DNA from: CAZUXY01 sp964624235
GTDB taxonomy: Bacteria; Spirochaetota; UBA4802; UBA5368
Direction: 5' to 3'
DNA length: 60,545 bases
Assembly (NCBI GenBank): GCA_964624235.1
Contig: CAZUXY010000029.1
Location: 1 to 60,545 of the forward strand
Under the pieces are notes generated by a model. The model was given only the letters and a program-made list of their open reading frames with translations, was not told the DNA's origin and ran no database searches. Made by a program: the position numbers and the translations under genes. Below are positions 9,801-18,258 of this stretch, in pieces. Each line of letters begins with the position of its first letter. Within the stretch, counting starts at the first letter, position 1.

Positions 9801-9921
9801 CGATGTCGGGCATCTGGGAAATTCCCATCCTGCTGAAACCTATCGCTCCGAACAGGATCAACCCTATCATCAGCATCCATGCGAATACGGGGTTTTTAAT
9901 CGATATGTCGGAAAGGGTCAT
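6835..9921 (-). CDS. RND efflux transporter, HAE1 (AcrB-like) permease
   Basis: At 1028 residues this is a full-length AcrB-type inner membrane pump. It has one N-terminal membrane helix, a large periplasmic domain, eleven further membrane helices and a second periplasmic domain. The proton-relay pair DD is visible in GIVVDDAIMVMEN near residue 400, and the relay Lys lies in MGLVKKNSILLVEF near residue 935. These features indicate drug/amphiphile export rather than metal export. It follows the TolC-type gene by about 28 bases in an apparent operon. No membrane-fusion adaptor gene lies in or near the pair, which is unusual for this class. Confidence 0.95.
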   Translation of the reverse strand: MTLSDISIKNPVFAWMLMIGLILFGAIGFSRMGISQMPDIDFPLVNIDVEYEGAAPEIMETDVIDVIEDAVISVEGVVEIRSIAQHGKATITVELELNRDVDVALQEIQSKLSQSQRLLPDDIEPPIISKRNPEDYSIIVVAVSSDKPMKDQMVYARHHLKDKFQTIPGVGEVRLYGYVDRNVRIWVDRNKLVRYDLTVDDIMNAIGREHVEVPGGRLETPRQELVIRSLGEAMSIESLGNIPITARGANPIYSSILLKDIATIEDGLDEVKRISRLNGKQAVGFGIMKQRGANAIAIAKGVIKRVEELKGTLPEGYQIGISHNWSRYIEESTNELLFTIILSTILTGLVCYFFLGSWSSTINILLAIPTSIVGTFIPLYFLGYTLNTFTLLALSLSIGIVVDDAIMVMENISRYMEQGEERVEASRRGARQITFAAIAATLAVVAIFLPVAFMSGIIGKFFLQFGVTITVAVLLSLLEALTLTPMRCSQFLVVGVREGYMSRMVNTIFQSLSGYYAAMLRWSLHNRLKIILISFGMFALSIMLVIPLKKEFVPEQDMSMFIVRLKTPVGSSMEFTNNMCLKVEKYLAGRKEVLHQYVAVGGFRGGESNSANIFVSMHDHDKRPVDKKKGRPLNQLEFSNELRKELRKISKDLKVSIQTTTLRGLTPTRGYPVEFNIKGDDWDKLGKLSLEIEKKMESSGKMVDIDSNYEIGQPEIQIFPDRIAAEQRGVSMVSIGNTIGALMGGKKTGKFTEGGHRFDMRVRLKEGERKSAKDINQLYVRNNRGELVRLSDVVRVVPRLSLLAINRVNRERAISIYAAPAPGFSQQEAVNEAMLIAKSVLPKGYYAELTGTAKTSKESFDSLIFALLVGIIVSYMILASQFNSYMHPFIILLSLPFSFSGAIAALLLTGQTLNIYSFIGLILLMGLVKKNSILLVEFTNKVREEEKKNVFDALLVACPIRLRPIMMTTLSTIAAALPPALALGPGAESRIPMAVAVLGGMAFSTLLTLFVVPCAYSLLSRWERRKFD

Positions 9922-9949
9922 GGGATGTATCCGGTCAGTGTAGTGTTGT

Positions 9950-11308
9950 TTATCGCCTCATTTCATCTGAAACGGGAATGGACCCTTTCAGAACCTTGAT
10001 TTTTTTCCCTTCAAACTCGTTCACCGCCACGCCCAGCCGCAGACGGTTGAGACTGTGCTGAAGACGTATCCTCTCATAATCGTCACTGGCATTTTCCAGT
10101 TCGGTCAATGTACTGAATACATCGAGTATTGTGGCAAGATTCAGCCGGTACTCACGAAGCACCGTGTAATGGTTCTGTTGTGCCCTTCGCTTTGCTTCTT
10201 TGAAAGCCTCTATTTCTTTCTCGGAACTCTTCCAGCTGGTATAGGCATCGATCAATTCCTGCCTGGCGACGCGACGCGAACGCGCAAGCCTCAGTTCAGC
10301 CTGGCGCAGCCTTGACTCATATTCCCTGACACGCGCCCTGGTAATGCCACCGTTGAAGAGAGGTAATTCAACTCCCAGCGCCGCGTAATAATCATCTGTC
10401 TTCGGTTCCGTCTGATACAGTCTATAGGTCCCTTCAATATAGGCTGACGGAAGGTGTGCTCCCCTGGCCTGCAGCAGATCCTGGCGCGCCATAAGTAATT
10501 CTTTCTCCGCCGCGTTTATATCGGAACGGTGTTTTAACGCCGGGATCAGTTGATCCATCTGAAGGTCCCGCGGGAGGGTAAAGGTATTTTCCTCGAGCAC
10601 CGCATCCACGTTAATGCCGGATAGAGTGGAAAGCGACAAACGGGCGCGGTTAAGTTCGTTTTTAAGGGAAAGTATATCGGCCTCGAGTTTCTGTATATGG
10701 GCATCGGTCCTCAACAGTTCGCTGGTGCGGGTTTTCCCTACCGCAACCCGTCGCCGCAGCTCATTAACGATCCCTCGATACAGTTTCAGTATTTCCTCAC
10801 GGTTCTGGAGACTCTTCTCCAGCTGTAATACGCTATAGAATCCCTGTGCCGTCTCGAGTAAAAGCTGACCGGAGAAATAATAGAGCCGGTATTTCCGCAT
10901 CTCCATTTCATAACGCGACGATCTGAAGCGCGCGAATTCGTCGAGCCCGGTGAATATGTTCTGCCGCGCCACCAGGTTCAACCCGGTTTTCTGCGATCCC
11001 ACGGTGTCTTCAGGATAGAGTTTAACCGCCTTGAGGGACAATTTAGGCAAAAAAGCGCCGAAGGCCTGGTCCCGGCGCGCACCTGCCTGCAGGGAGTTTT
11101 CACCCTCTATACCCAGGTTTTCGTTCTTCTTTACCGCCAGTACGAAGGTATCATAAAGGGTCAGGGATTTCTTTTGCAAAGATTGTTTTACATCGTCTTC
11201 GGTTATGCCGTTGACCTCAAATACCAGCTTGTCGGCTGCCTGCTTCCCGGAAAAGCCCGACACCGGCATTACCAGACAAAACAATACTAAAATTATTTTT
11301 ATTCTCAT
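9950..11308 (-). CDS. TolC-family outer membrane channel protein
   Basis: I take the ATG at 11308 (452 residues) because a typical signal peptide follows directly (MRIKIILVLFCLVMPVSG); a reading from 11338 adds ten non-signal residues. The mature protein shows the two homologous helical repeats of TolC/OEP proteins, with long Arg/Glu/Leu-rich helices (about residues 120-220 and 290-440), short beta regions and the typical gene partner. It forms the outer membrane exit duct for the RND pump encoded immediately downstream. An adaptor must be supplied from elsewhere. Confidence 0.9.
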   Translation of the reverse strand: MRIKIILVLFCLVMPVSGFSGKQAADKLVFEVNGITEDDVKQSLQKKSLTLYDTFVLAVKKNENLGIEGENSLQAGARRDQAFGAFLPKLSLKAVKLYPEDTVGSQKTGLNLVARQNIFTGLDEFARFRSSRYEMEMRKYRLYYFSGQLLLETAQGFYSVLQLEKSLQNREEILKLYRGIVNELRRRVAVGKTRTSELLRTDAHIQKLEADILSLKNELNRARLSLSTLSGINVDAVLEENTFTLPRDLQMDQLIPALKHRSDINAAEKELLMARQDLLQARGAHLPSAYIEGTYRLYQTEPKTDDYYAALGVELPLFNGGITRARVREYESRLRQAELRLARSRRVARQELIDAYTSWKSSEKEIEAFKEAKRRAQQNHYTVLREYRLNLATILDVFSTLTELENASDDYERIRLQHSLNRLRLGVAVNEFEGKKIKVLKGSIPVSDEMRR

Positions 11309-11630
11309 CTCAGTTGCGGTCCGTTTTCCTGCGGCCATGGATGAATCGGAGAAAATTGATCATGCAATAAAGGCGATAAATGCCTATAATCAGCTTAATT
11401 TACAAGCAAAAAAATCCCCGATGGAAATTCAAAATATTTACATACTTGTTTAAAAGTATATCACAATGGCTGCACTTGCCTCAAAATTTATAATAAATGT
11501 GCATGTATATTCCGCTTCCCTATACAAGGCAATATTTCTGATTCCGTGTCTTGTATTATAACCGATATTCTGTTAGTATTGATCAGCTGTTTGACCGCTG
11601 AAGACTTAATAAGAAGACCGGAGGTGTCAG
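11309..11630. other. Divergent promoter region, TolC/RND operon and glycosyltransferase gene
   Basis: This 322-base gap separates divergent genes. I see AT-rich sequence without a convincing operator, RNA gene or terminator. A short AGGC/GCCT inverted repeat near 11370-11385 is too small to assign. Confidence 0.4.
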
Positions 11631-12821
11631 GTGACCGCATCAGACCACACGTTCGAAATAATCGCGGGTATCCCTTCATACAATGAAGCGGACAATATTG
11701 CTTTCGTAACTCGAGTGGTGGATGAAGGATTAATCAGGTATTTCAATGAATACCGCTGCTGCATCGTGAATGTAGACAACAACAGTGAAGATAATACCAA
11801 AGGCGCTTTCCTCGGGACTGAAACCGTCAATCCCAAGAGGTACATTTCGACACCGCCAGGCATACGCGGCAAAGGGAACAACTTTTATAATCTTTTTAAA
11901 TTCTGCGGCAGTCAGAAACCGGCATTGAAGGCCGTCGTGGTGGTTGACGCAGACCTCAAGTCAATTACACCCCAGTGGATAAAGCACCTGTGTGATCCCA
12001 TTTTAAAAGGTTATGACTTCTCGCTGCCGAAATACTCACGGCACCAGTTTGACGGCACCATTACCAATCATATATGTTTTCCATTGATCTTCGGGCTTCT
12101 TGGACATGATATTCGCCAGCCTATTGGAGGTGAATTCAGTTTTTCACCTCCGCTGATGGACCATTGGCTGGGATTGAAGTGGCATCCCACCACCCGTCAG
12201 TACGGTATTGATATCTTCATGACTTTAAACGCTCTATCGGGAGATTTTAAGATCTGCGAGGTGGGACTGGGAGCGAAAATCCATAAGGCAAGCGCACCCA
12301 AACTCGGTCCCATGTTCACCCAGGTAGTAACGACTTTTTTTGATTTTATAACCTCAAACCACAATCTGTGGATAAAGGCTCCGGTACTTCGTCCCAAACC
12401 GAAACCGAGCTTCGGCATCGCCAAGCTGGACCCTCCCCAGGAACTGCAAATAGATATACGCAAACTTAAAGACCAGCTTCGTGAAGAATTCGAGCCCAGA
12501 AAAAAACTGCTCAGGCGTTTCCTTAACCAGTACGCGGTATCCCGTCTGGATGAAATGTTCAGACAGGATTATTACAGCATTGATATTCTGCTCTGGACAC
12601 AGGTGGTCTACCAGTTGCTTTTCGCGTTTGACCGCGGTTCCAAAAAAATCAAAGAGGATATTGTTGAGGCCATAAAGCCTCTTTATTTCGGCAGATCGGT
12701 AACCTTCGATTATACCACGTGGAAATACAATATAAAGTACGCCGAAACAGCGGTAAGGGAACAGGCGCTTGCCTTCGCTTCACAAAAGCCATACTTCATA
12801 GGGCTCTATCATGCGGTCTAA
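11631..12821 (+). CDS. Glycosyltransferase, glycerate-type (GT78/GT81-like)
   Basis: The 396-residue protein has a GT-A fold. It has an N-terminal nucleotide-sugar region (IAGIPSYNEADNI), the metal-binding D106-A-D108 in VVVVDADLKS, and an acceptor-side motif QPIGGE at 163-168. A YGIDIFMT segment follows near residue 190, and the C-terminal third is helical. The order matches mannosylglycerate synthase and glucosyl-3-phosphoglycerate synthase-like enzymes, which make charged compatible solutes or glycerate precursors of glycolipids. The exact sugar and acceptor are not determined. The start is GTG with GGAGGT five bases upstream. A second glycerate-type transferase lies at 47.7-48.7 kb. Confidence 0.75.
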   Translation: MTASDHTFEIIAGIPSYNEADNIAFVTRVVDEGLIRYFNEYRCCIVNVDNNSEDNTKGAFLGTETVNPKRYISTPPGIRGKGNNFYNLFKFCGSQKPALKAVVVVDADLKSITPQWIKHLCDPILKGYDFSLPKYSRHQFDGTITNHICFPLIFGLLGHDIRQPIGGEFSFSPPLMDHWLGLKWHPTTRQYGIDIFMTLNALSGDFKICEVGLGAKIHKASAPKLGPMFTQVVTTFFDFITSNHNLWIKAPVLRPKPKPSFGIAKLDPPQELQIDIRKLKDQLREEFEPRKKLLRRFLNQYAVSRLDEMFRQDYYSIDILLWTQVVYQLLFAFDRGSKKIKEDIVEAIKPLYFGRSVTFDYTTWKYNIKYAETAVREQALAFASQKPYFIGLYHAV

Positions 12822-13005
12822 TAATCTCAGCCTGATAACCTGACTGCATAACATTACTTGATAACGCAGGAATTTCAGTGAGTTCCGTTGACATTATTGT
12901 TCTTCACGGATACATTTCATTAATAAAAATGTTGCAAAACATTTAATCGATATGGTTCTGTAATATAAATTCTCAACCAATCTAATATTCTATTTCAGGA
13001 TCATC

Positions 13006-13692
13006 ATGTCAGAGTTAAACGACCTAATCAACAGCGTACCCGTTAAATATCTCAAAAAGCTCAATGCACAGGATAACCAGGTAAAGCTTCAGGGAAAGGT
13101 CGACGTCAACGGCGTAATACTTCAGCCGTATCGTTTTGTCGTTGGTCTGGGCGAGCGGCATTTTAAAGAATTCGAAAAGCAAATTGAAACGATTTCCGCA
13201 CTTTTTCCCTGGATCAGGAAAAAACACGTTCGTTTCGTAATGAACGAGCTTATATTGAATACCCAGTTCTCCATGCTCCGGGAGGTGGTAAAAAAAACCA
13301 CCCGTGCCGAGAAAGTACCCGGTTATTTTTTTGTAACCATCTTCGTAAATGAGAAATTCTTCTCTGCAGGAATAGATGAATTCGGTGATTATTTCGATTA
13401 TTTTCAATACCTTGAAGAACACCAGTATTTTGATGAAAGTCAATTCGACGGCGCCAGGTTTTACGACCGGGTATCTGAAGAAAAATTCACCGGGCTGGAC
13501 CGGCTTTCATCCAACAAGCTGAAACTTATTCTTACACAGGACAGCAAATTAAAAATGGCTGACGATTCGAACAGGATCGGTCTCAATGTGATCGAGAACG
13601 TCACCGATCATGACTTTTATGTTTCTTCGTTCTACAAGGACGGAAAGTACATGTGGAAACGCATCAGTTTCCGAATAGAAAACGATGAATAG
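13006..13692 (+). CDS. Conserved protein of unknown function, possible degenerate GHKL ATPase fold
   Basis: I do not recognise a named family for this 228-residue soluble protein. Residues 78-86 (VMNELILNT) resemble the N-box of histidine-kinase/anti-sigma ATPases. IDEFGD at 123-128 could be a degenerate DxGxG box, and RIGLNVIENV at 190-199 resembles the GLGL lid followed by a final strand. The canonical glycines are incomplete, so ATP binding is doubtful. It is followed 11 bases later by the convergent tupC gene. AGGATCATC lies before the ATG. The coding call is solid; the fold is inference. Confidence 0.7.
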   Translation: MSELNDLINSVPVKYLKKLNAQDNQVKLQGKVDVNGVILQPYRFVVGLGERHFKEFEKQIETISALFPWIRKKHVRFVMNELILNTQFSMLREVVKKTTRAEKVPGYFFVTIFVNEKFFSAGIDEFGDYFDYFQYLEEHQYFDESQFDGARFYDRVSEEKFTGLDRLSSNKLKLILTQDSKLKMADDSNRIGLNVIENVTDHDFYVSSFYKDGKYMWKRISFRIENDE

Positions 13693-13703
13693 ATCAACTT
13701 CTT

Positions 13704-14753
13704 CTAATCAGATCGCCATCTCAGAGATGAGGCCTTGAACATAAGCCAGATGTCCCTGCCCGGCACCAGGCCCATATCCGAAGCCGCATGATGCGTTATT
13801 ACGCTGCGCAATTCCAGACCCGCCGCATTTATTTCCACGCTTATGGTGTCTGAATCAGGCATTAAATTCATAGCGATAATACGGCCCATAAGCACATTCC
13901 TCGCGGATACATCGAAAGGTCTTCGTCCGGAAAGGATTATATCCGTGGGACTCAGCAGCGCATAGGAATTGCTGTCGGGCGGACGTGTCGCGTAGATTTT
14001 CTCCCCGCCGGGCAGCCGGTGCGTCCAGAGATCATCAACGTCACTGTTCCACGGACCCTGGAGAACATTATCTTCTCCTGTGCCTATGATCCTACCGTCA
14101 CGCATTTTAATAATTTTATCCGTGATATTGCTCAGCCAGTAATTATCATGGCTGGTTATTATAAGGGTGGTTTTATAATGTTCGCGTATATGCATGACGG
14201 CATCACTGATTATTACAGCGCTTTCCCGGTCTACATTGGCCACCGGTTCGTCCAGGATCAGCACCCTGGGTCTCAGGATCAGCCTTGATGCCAGGGCCAC
14301 TCTCTGGGCCTCCCCTCCCGACAGTTCGTTCCACCACCTCCTGGCGAATTTTTCCGGTTCAAGCGCTACCCAGCGCATGGATTCATACACCCTGTCTTTA
14401 AGCTCGGCGGTATCCTTGCGTACTTCCAGACCGTATGAAATATTATCAAAAACAGATCTTTTCAGCAGGTAAGGGGTTTGAAGCATCATGGTGATTTCCA
14501 TTAATGCGTTCCTGTCGCCGTTATTCCGCGACTGACCTGCGAAACGTATCTCGCCGCTTTGCGGGACTTCAAGAAACGCAAGCAACCTCATCAGAGTGCT
14601 TTTACCGCTGCCATTATGCCCGGCTATGCCGAGTGAGATCTCTTCAGCAATGGTAAGATTTTCAATGGAAAGAATGAAATCATTGCCGTAGGAATGTTTT
14701 ATATGTGTTAACTCATATATGCCGGGAGGTCCACTTTTCTGATTCATCGTCAC
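13704..14753 (-). CDS. tupC: Tungstate ABC transporter ATP-binding protein with C-terminal MOP/TOBE-like domain
   Basis: The 349-residue ATPase has Walker A GHNGSGKST at 45-53, signature LSGGE at 144-148 and Walker B LILDEP at 165-170. The last ~75 residues (SARNVLMGRI onward) form a MOP/TOBE-like domain, which in this group can bind the oxyanion and feed back on transport. It powers tungstate import with TupB and TupA encoded just upstream. The annotated GTG at 14753 overlaps the tupB stop (GTGA); an ATG two codons in is equally possible. Molybdate cannot be excluded as a substrate. Confidence 0.9.
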   Translation of the reverse strand: MTMNQKSGPPGIYELTHIKHSYGNDFILSIENLTIAEEISLGIAGHNGSGKSTLMRLLAFLEVPQSGEIRFAGQSRNNGDRNALMEITMMLQTPYLLKRSVFDNISYGLEVRKDTAELKDRVYESMRWVALEPEKFARRWWNELSGGEAQRVALASRLILRPRVLILDEPVANVDRESAVIISDAVMHIREHYKTTLIITSHDNYWLSNITDKIIKMRDGRIIGTGEDNVLQGPWNSDVDDLWTHRLPGGEKIYATRPPDSNSYALLSPTDIILSGRRPFDVSARNVLMGRIIAMNLMPDSDTISVEINAAGLELRSVITHHAASDMGLVPGRDIWLMFKASSLRWRSD

Positions 14754-15439
14754 GCTTTCCTTTTAAGAACCACCAGCAGCCAGTTGGCTAAAAACCCGAG
14801 CAGAAGAAGTACGCCGCCCAGGGCGATTCCCATGGCGAATTCTCCTTTTCCAGTTTCGAGTGCGATAGCGGTGGTTATAGTGCGGGTATCCCACTTAATG
14901 TTACCACCGATCATCATGGAGGCGCCCACCTCGGAAATCGCCCTTCCCCACGCGGTGATTACCGCCGCAATAACCGCATAACGTGCTTCCAGTACGCTTG
15001 TGACGAAAATATTTTTTTTACCGGCGCCAAGGGTGCGGAGCGTCATCTTCAGACGCGGGTCCAGGGATTCCACCGCTGTCGCGGTCAACGCGATAACAAT
15101 CGGGAGGACAAGGACGGTCTGTGCCACGGCCATCCCCGGAATAGAAAAAAGGAGTCCCCATTCACCCAGGGGACCCCTTTTTGAAATAAACGCATATAAA
15201 AAAAGACCCACCACCACGGTAGGGAGGGCCAGAAGCGTATCCACAACTATTCGCAGTTGTTTTTTTCCGGGGAAAGTGAAATACCCTAACATAAATCCGG
15301 CCGGCAATCCCATTACGATGCTTGCGCATATGGACAGACTCGATGTTTGCAGGGTGGTGAGTATGGCCGAATAGGTTTCCTCGTTTCCTGAAAACAGCAG
15401 TTGACCGGCCTGGATAATCCCCTCGAAAAGGTAACCCAT
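14750..15439 (-). CDS. tupB: Tungstate ABC transporter permease
   Basis: The 229-residue inner membrane permease has five to six hydrophobic helices and the EAA-type cytoplasmic loop that docks with the ATPase (TLRTLGAGKKNIF near residue 135). Similarity in length and in the AWGRAISEVGASMMIGGN stretch places it in the TupB/ModB-type group. It starts three bases after the end of tupA and overlaps tupC by four bases, showing one tupABC transcript. Confidence 0.9.
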   Translation of the reverse strand: MGYLFEGIIQAGQLLFSGNEETYSAILTTLQTSSLSICASIVMGLPAGFMLGYFTFPGKKQLRIVVDTLLALPTVVVGLFLYAFISKRGPLGEWGLLFSIPGMAVAQTVLVLPIVIALTATAVESLDPRLKMTLRTLGAGKKNIFVTSVLEARYAVIAAVITAWGRAISEVGASMMIGGNIKWDTRTITTAIALETGKGEFAMGIALGGVLLLLGFLANWLLVVLKRKA

Positions 15440-15442
15440 CCT

Positions 15443-16288
15443 TTACTTCTTTCCCGCGTTAGGAGTGAAAAGCTGTTTGTTCATTAATTTGAAATTACCT
15501 ATCAGTTTCTGCGCCGGCGGAGATGCCATCCATTTGATCAGTTCTTTTGCAAGATCGTTTTTCACCTTCTTGCATTTGTCGGGATTGACCTCAATGAGGC
15601 TGTACTGGTTTACCAGGACCTTGTCCCCTTCAACCATAATAATCAGTGGCGGATTTCCCTTGTGATTCGCTTCGTATTTGATAAAGGTCCCGCGATCGGT
15701 AAGCGTGTAACCGTCCCTTTCGGCGGCGATATTAATGGTATTTATCATTCCCTGGCCCGTTTGTATATACCACTTTTCTTTTTCGGGCACCGGAAGTTTT
15801 GCCGCCTTCCAGATGCTCAATTCCCTGTTATGGGTACCGGATTTATCACCGCGGCTTGCAAAAACTATTTTTTTCTCTTTAATTGTTTTCAGTGCCGCTG
15901 ATAATGATTTCCCTTTGATGCCGGCAGGGTCCTTTCTGGGACCGATTATAATGAAATCATTATACATGATCTGTGTACGGTTCCTGCCGTATTTGTCTTC
16001 TACGAATTTTTTCTCTACCATGGGTGAATGGACCAGCAGGATGTCTACGTCACAGTTCTTGCCATGTTCCAGCGCCTTACCTGTACCAACCGAAACCCAT
16101 TTAAGATCTATACCCGTTTGTGTCTTGATGTAAGGTTTTAGATAGTCCAGCAGACCCGTATTATCGGTGCTGGTGGTAGTGGCCATCATGAGGACTTTAT
16201 CCACTTTCTGTTTGCTGTAACCGTCGCTGGTAAACAAAAACAGACCAAACGACAGGCAGAGAAACGAAATATTCCTTAGTAATTTCAT
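15443..16288 (-). CDS. tupA: Tungstate-binding periplasmic protein
   Basis: The 281-residue protein has a signal peptide (residues about 1-25). The mature start contains TTTSTDNTGLL, the TTTS anion-binding loop that marks TupA-type tungstate receptors rather than ModA. SRGDKSGTHNRE near residue 145 is the second ligand loop. It captures tungstate in the periplasm for TupBC. A tungsten supply suggests tungsten enzymes such as aldehyde:ferredoxin oxidoreductase or formate dehydrogenase elsewhere in the genome. GGAGG lies about seven bases upstream of the ATG. I find no Moco/Tuco riboswitch in the leader. Confidence 0.92.
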   Translation of the reverse strand: MKLLRNISFLCLSFGLFLFTSDGYSKQKVDKVLMMATTTSTDNTGLLDYLKPYIKTQTGIDLKWVSVGTGKALEHGKNCDVDILLVHSPMVEKKFVEDKYGRNRTQIMYNDFIIIGPRKDPAGIKGKSLSAALKTIKEKKIVFASRGDKSGTHNRELSIWKAAKLPVPEKEKWYIQTGQGMINTINIAAERDGYTLTDRGTFIKYEANHKGNPPLIIMVEGDKVLVNQYSLIEVNPDKCKKVKNDLAKELIKWMASPPAQKLIGNFKLMNKQLFTPNAGKK

Positions 16289-16663
16289 GCAGAACCTCCT
16301 TTATATAAATAGTGGCACCATGAAAGAATCCCACCACAATGGTATTATTGTAGTCAAGTGTAAAAATTTGTAAGTTTTTGTCGGGTATGGGACACTTATA
16401 ATTTTATAAGATTGCTACTGATATAATTTGTTTAAAACCGTCGAATTTCTATTTCAATCCTGCCTGGTTTTTCTTCATGACAACCGGAAATACGGTTAAC
16501 ACTACAACATCAAATGTATATGCATTCTGTCAACCGACGACCTGTTTCATGTCAATAATAAGGCGTATATTAATAATTACACAATCGTAGTTGGAAAACT
16601 TCTTGTCCATAGCGGGTACTTTGTTTATGATCATCAGAAAATTCAACCCGTCCCGAGGTTTCC
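16289..16663. other. Divergent intergenic region between tupA and a CrtI-like gene
   Basis: This 375-base AT-rich stretch should hold both promoters. I could not identify a ModE-like site, a molybdenum/tungsten cofactor riboswitch, a terminator or a small gene here. Confidence 0.4.
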
Positions 16664-18208
16664 ATGAAGGCGGTCATTATTGGATCAGGTATATCCGGCC
16701 TCACCGCGGCACTGTATCTTCTAAAAGACGGACATGAAGTCACCATACTCGAACAGTACCATGAAACCGGTGGGGTTACCGCCGCAATAAAAAAGGACGG
16801 CTATACATGGGAACTAGGACAGCTCATACTGGAAGGGCTGGGCCCCGAAGAACAAATCGGCTTTATACTTAAAGATCTGGGCATACATGACTCTGTCGGT
16901 TATATTAAAAATGACCGTATATACTCTTTTCCCGATATGGTCATTCGTAAACCTGAATCGTACCAGGGACCCTGGTGGAGAAAAGAGTACCTTAAAAAGC
17001 TTTTCCCCGAAGACGCCGAAGGTCTCGATCGGTTTTACCGGATGTATGTACGATTCATGGAAATTATCACCCTTGCACGGAGGTCGGAAAGAGCAAAGAG
17101 ACTTTTGNNNNNNNNNNNNNNNNNNNNNNNNNNTAAATGCCGTTTATACATTAAACTCGTACCTCTGCTTCCGAAAATCCGCTGGAGCGCCCGTACATTA
17201 ATGGACCGGCTTTTTACCTCGGAAAAACTGAGGGCGGTGTTCATGTCTATACTTGCTGATTTTGTAGTGCGTCCCACCAGCTTTCCTGGACTCGGCATCC
17301 CTGCCGTCAATCCTGAACCCGCCTTTGACTGTCGTGTGCCCCTTGTGGTATCCGGTACCGGCAGGCAGCCCAGTTATCAAAATATCGAAGGAGGGGTAAA
17401 CGCACTGATCAGCGTCATGACACGGCGTATCATCGATCAGGGCGGCACTATAAGAACCGGAATCTCCGCTGTCGCCATTAATATTGAGAATGGGACCGTA
17501 AACGGTGTCAGGTGCGGTGACGGATCGCTGATAACGGCGGACCATGTGCTTGCCAGCGGAGGCGCAAAGGAAACTTTTTTTGATCTTGTGGGAAGCAATA
17601 ACCTGCCCCCTTCTTTCAGTAAGCTTTTAGAAGATATTCCGTTGATGGAATCTGTTTTCATGGTGCACCTCGGGGTTGATTATGATCCGACTGTATTCAT
17701 TAAAGGAAACCTCTGTTATTATTATCAGACCTATGACCTTGAAAAGGGAATCGACGAAATACTTAACGGAATATTCCACGAGGGCAGAGACGGATTTCTT
17801 GTATACGTCCCATCCGCCCATACACCGACAATGGCACCTCCTGGTCATCATGCGGTGACGGTGTATACCATCGCACCAAACAGGCTTACCTCCGGAACAT
17901 GGGACGAGAGGAAGGAAGAGTTTTATGAAAAACTATTATCAGAAGCTGAAAAATATATCCCCGGGTTAAAGGAACATGTAAAAACTAGAATAATCCTTAC
18001 TCCCGATGATTTCAGAAGAAGGACTCACTTAAAACATCACGCATTCGGCGGCTGTTCGCCTGTTATGGGGTGGAAGGGTATTCCCCACAAAACGCCTGTT
18101 AAAAATCTATGGTTTATCGGCGCCCAGAGCGCAAGCGGCGCAGGTATTAATAATGTAATGGAAGGATCCTGGCGTTGCATACGAATGATAAGAAAAAGCT
18201 TAAAGTAA
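16664..18208 (+). CDS. FAD-dependent phytoene desaturase/CrtISO-like oxidoreductase, interrupted by an assembly gap
   Basis: The product is about 514 residues if the 26 unknown bases are the true length. It starts with a Rossmann dinucleotide site (GSGISGLTAA at 7-16) and an E30-type ribose-binding strand. The C-terminal half carries the second FAD motif (GAQSASGAGINNVMEGS). This is the CrtI/carotenoid isomerase/retinol saturase superfamily, which oxidises or isomerises polyene or lipid substrates. No phytoene synthase is nearby, so a carotenoid role is not shown. The frame is consistent on both sides of the gap. GAGG precedes the ATG by six bases. An SDR gene follows 50 bases later and may share the pathway. 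Confidence 0.8.
   Translation: MKAVIIGSGISGLTAALYLLKDGHEVTILEQYHETGGVTAAIKKDGYTWELGQLILEGLGPEEQIGFILKDLGIHDSVGYIKNDRIYSFPDMVIRKPESYQGPWWRKEYLKKLFPEDAEGLDRFYRMYVRFMEIITLARRSERAKRLLXXXXXXXXXKCRLYIKLVPLLPKIRWSARTLMDRLFTSEKLRAVFMSILADFVVRPTSFPGLGIPAVNPEPAFDCRVPLVVSGTGRQPSYQNIEGGVNALISVMTRRIIDQGGTIRTGISAVAINIENGTVNGVRCGDGSLITADHVLASGGAKETFFDLVGSNNLPPSFSKLLEDIPLMESVFMVHLGVDYDPTVFIKGNLCYYYQTYDLEKGIDEILNGIFHEGRDGFLVYVPSAHTPTMAPPGHHAVTVYTIAPNRLTSGTWDERKEEFYEKLLSEAEKYIPGLKEHVKTRIILTPDDFRRRTHLKHHAFGGCSPVMGWKGIPHKTPVKNLWFIGAQSASGAGINNVMEGSWRCIRMIRKSLK
17108..17133. other. Assembly gap (26 N)
   Basis: Twenty-six unknown bases interrupt the CrtI-like gene. The protein reads in the same frame before and after, so the placeholder is compatible with a true length of 26 or 26 plus a multiple of three. 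Confidence 0.99.
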
Positions 18209-18258
18209 TCTGTTGATTCGACCGTCGCATAACAAGATCAATACATGACGAGGGTATA

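Noticed and set aside
16289..16663. Molybdenum/tungsten cofactor riboswitch upstream of tupA
   Set aside because: The conserved stems and GC-rich core of that RNA are absent from the leader.
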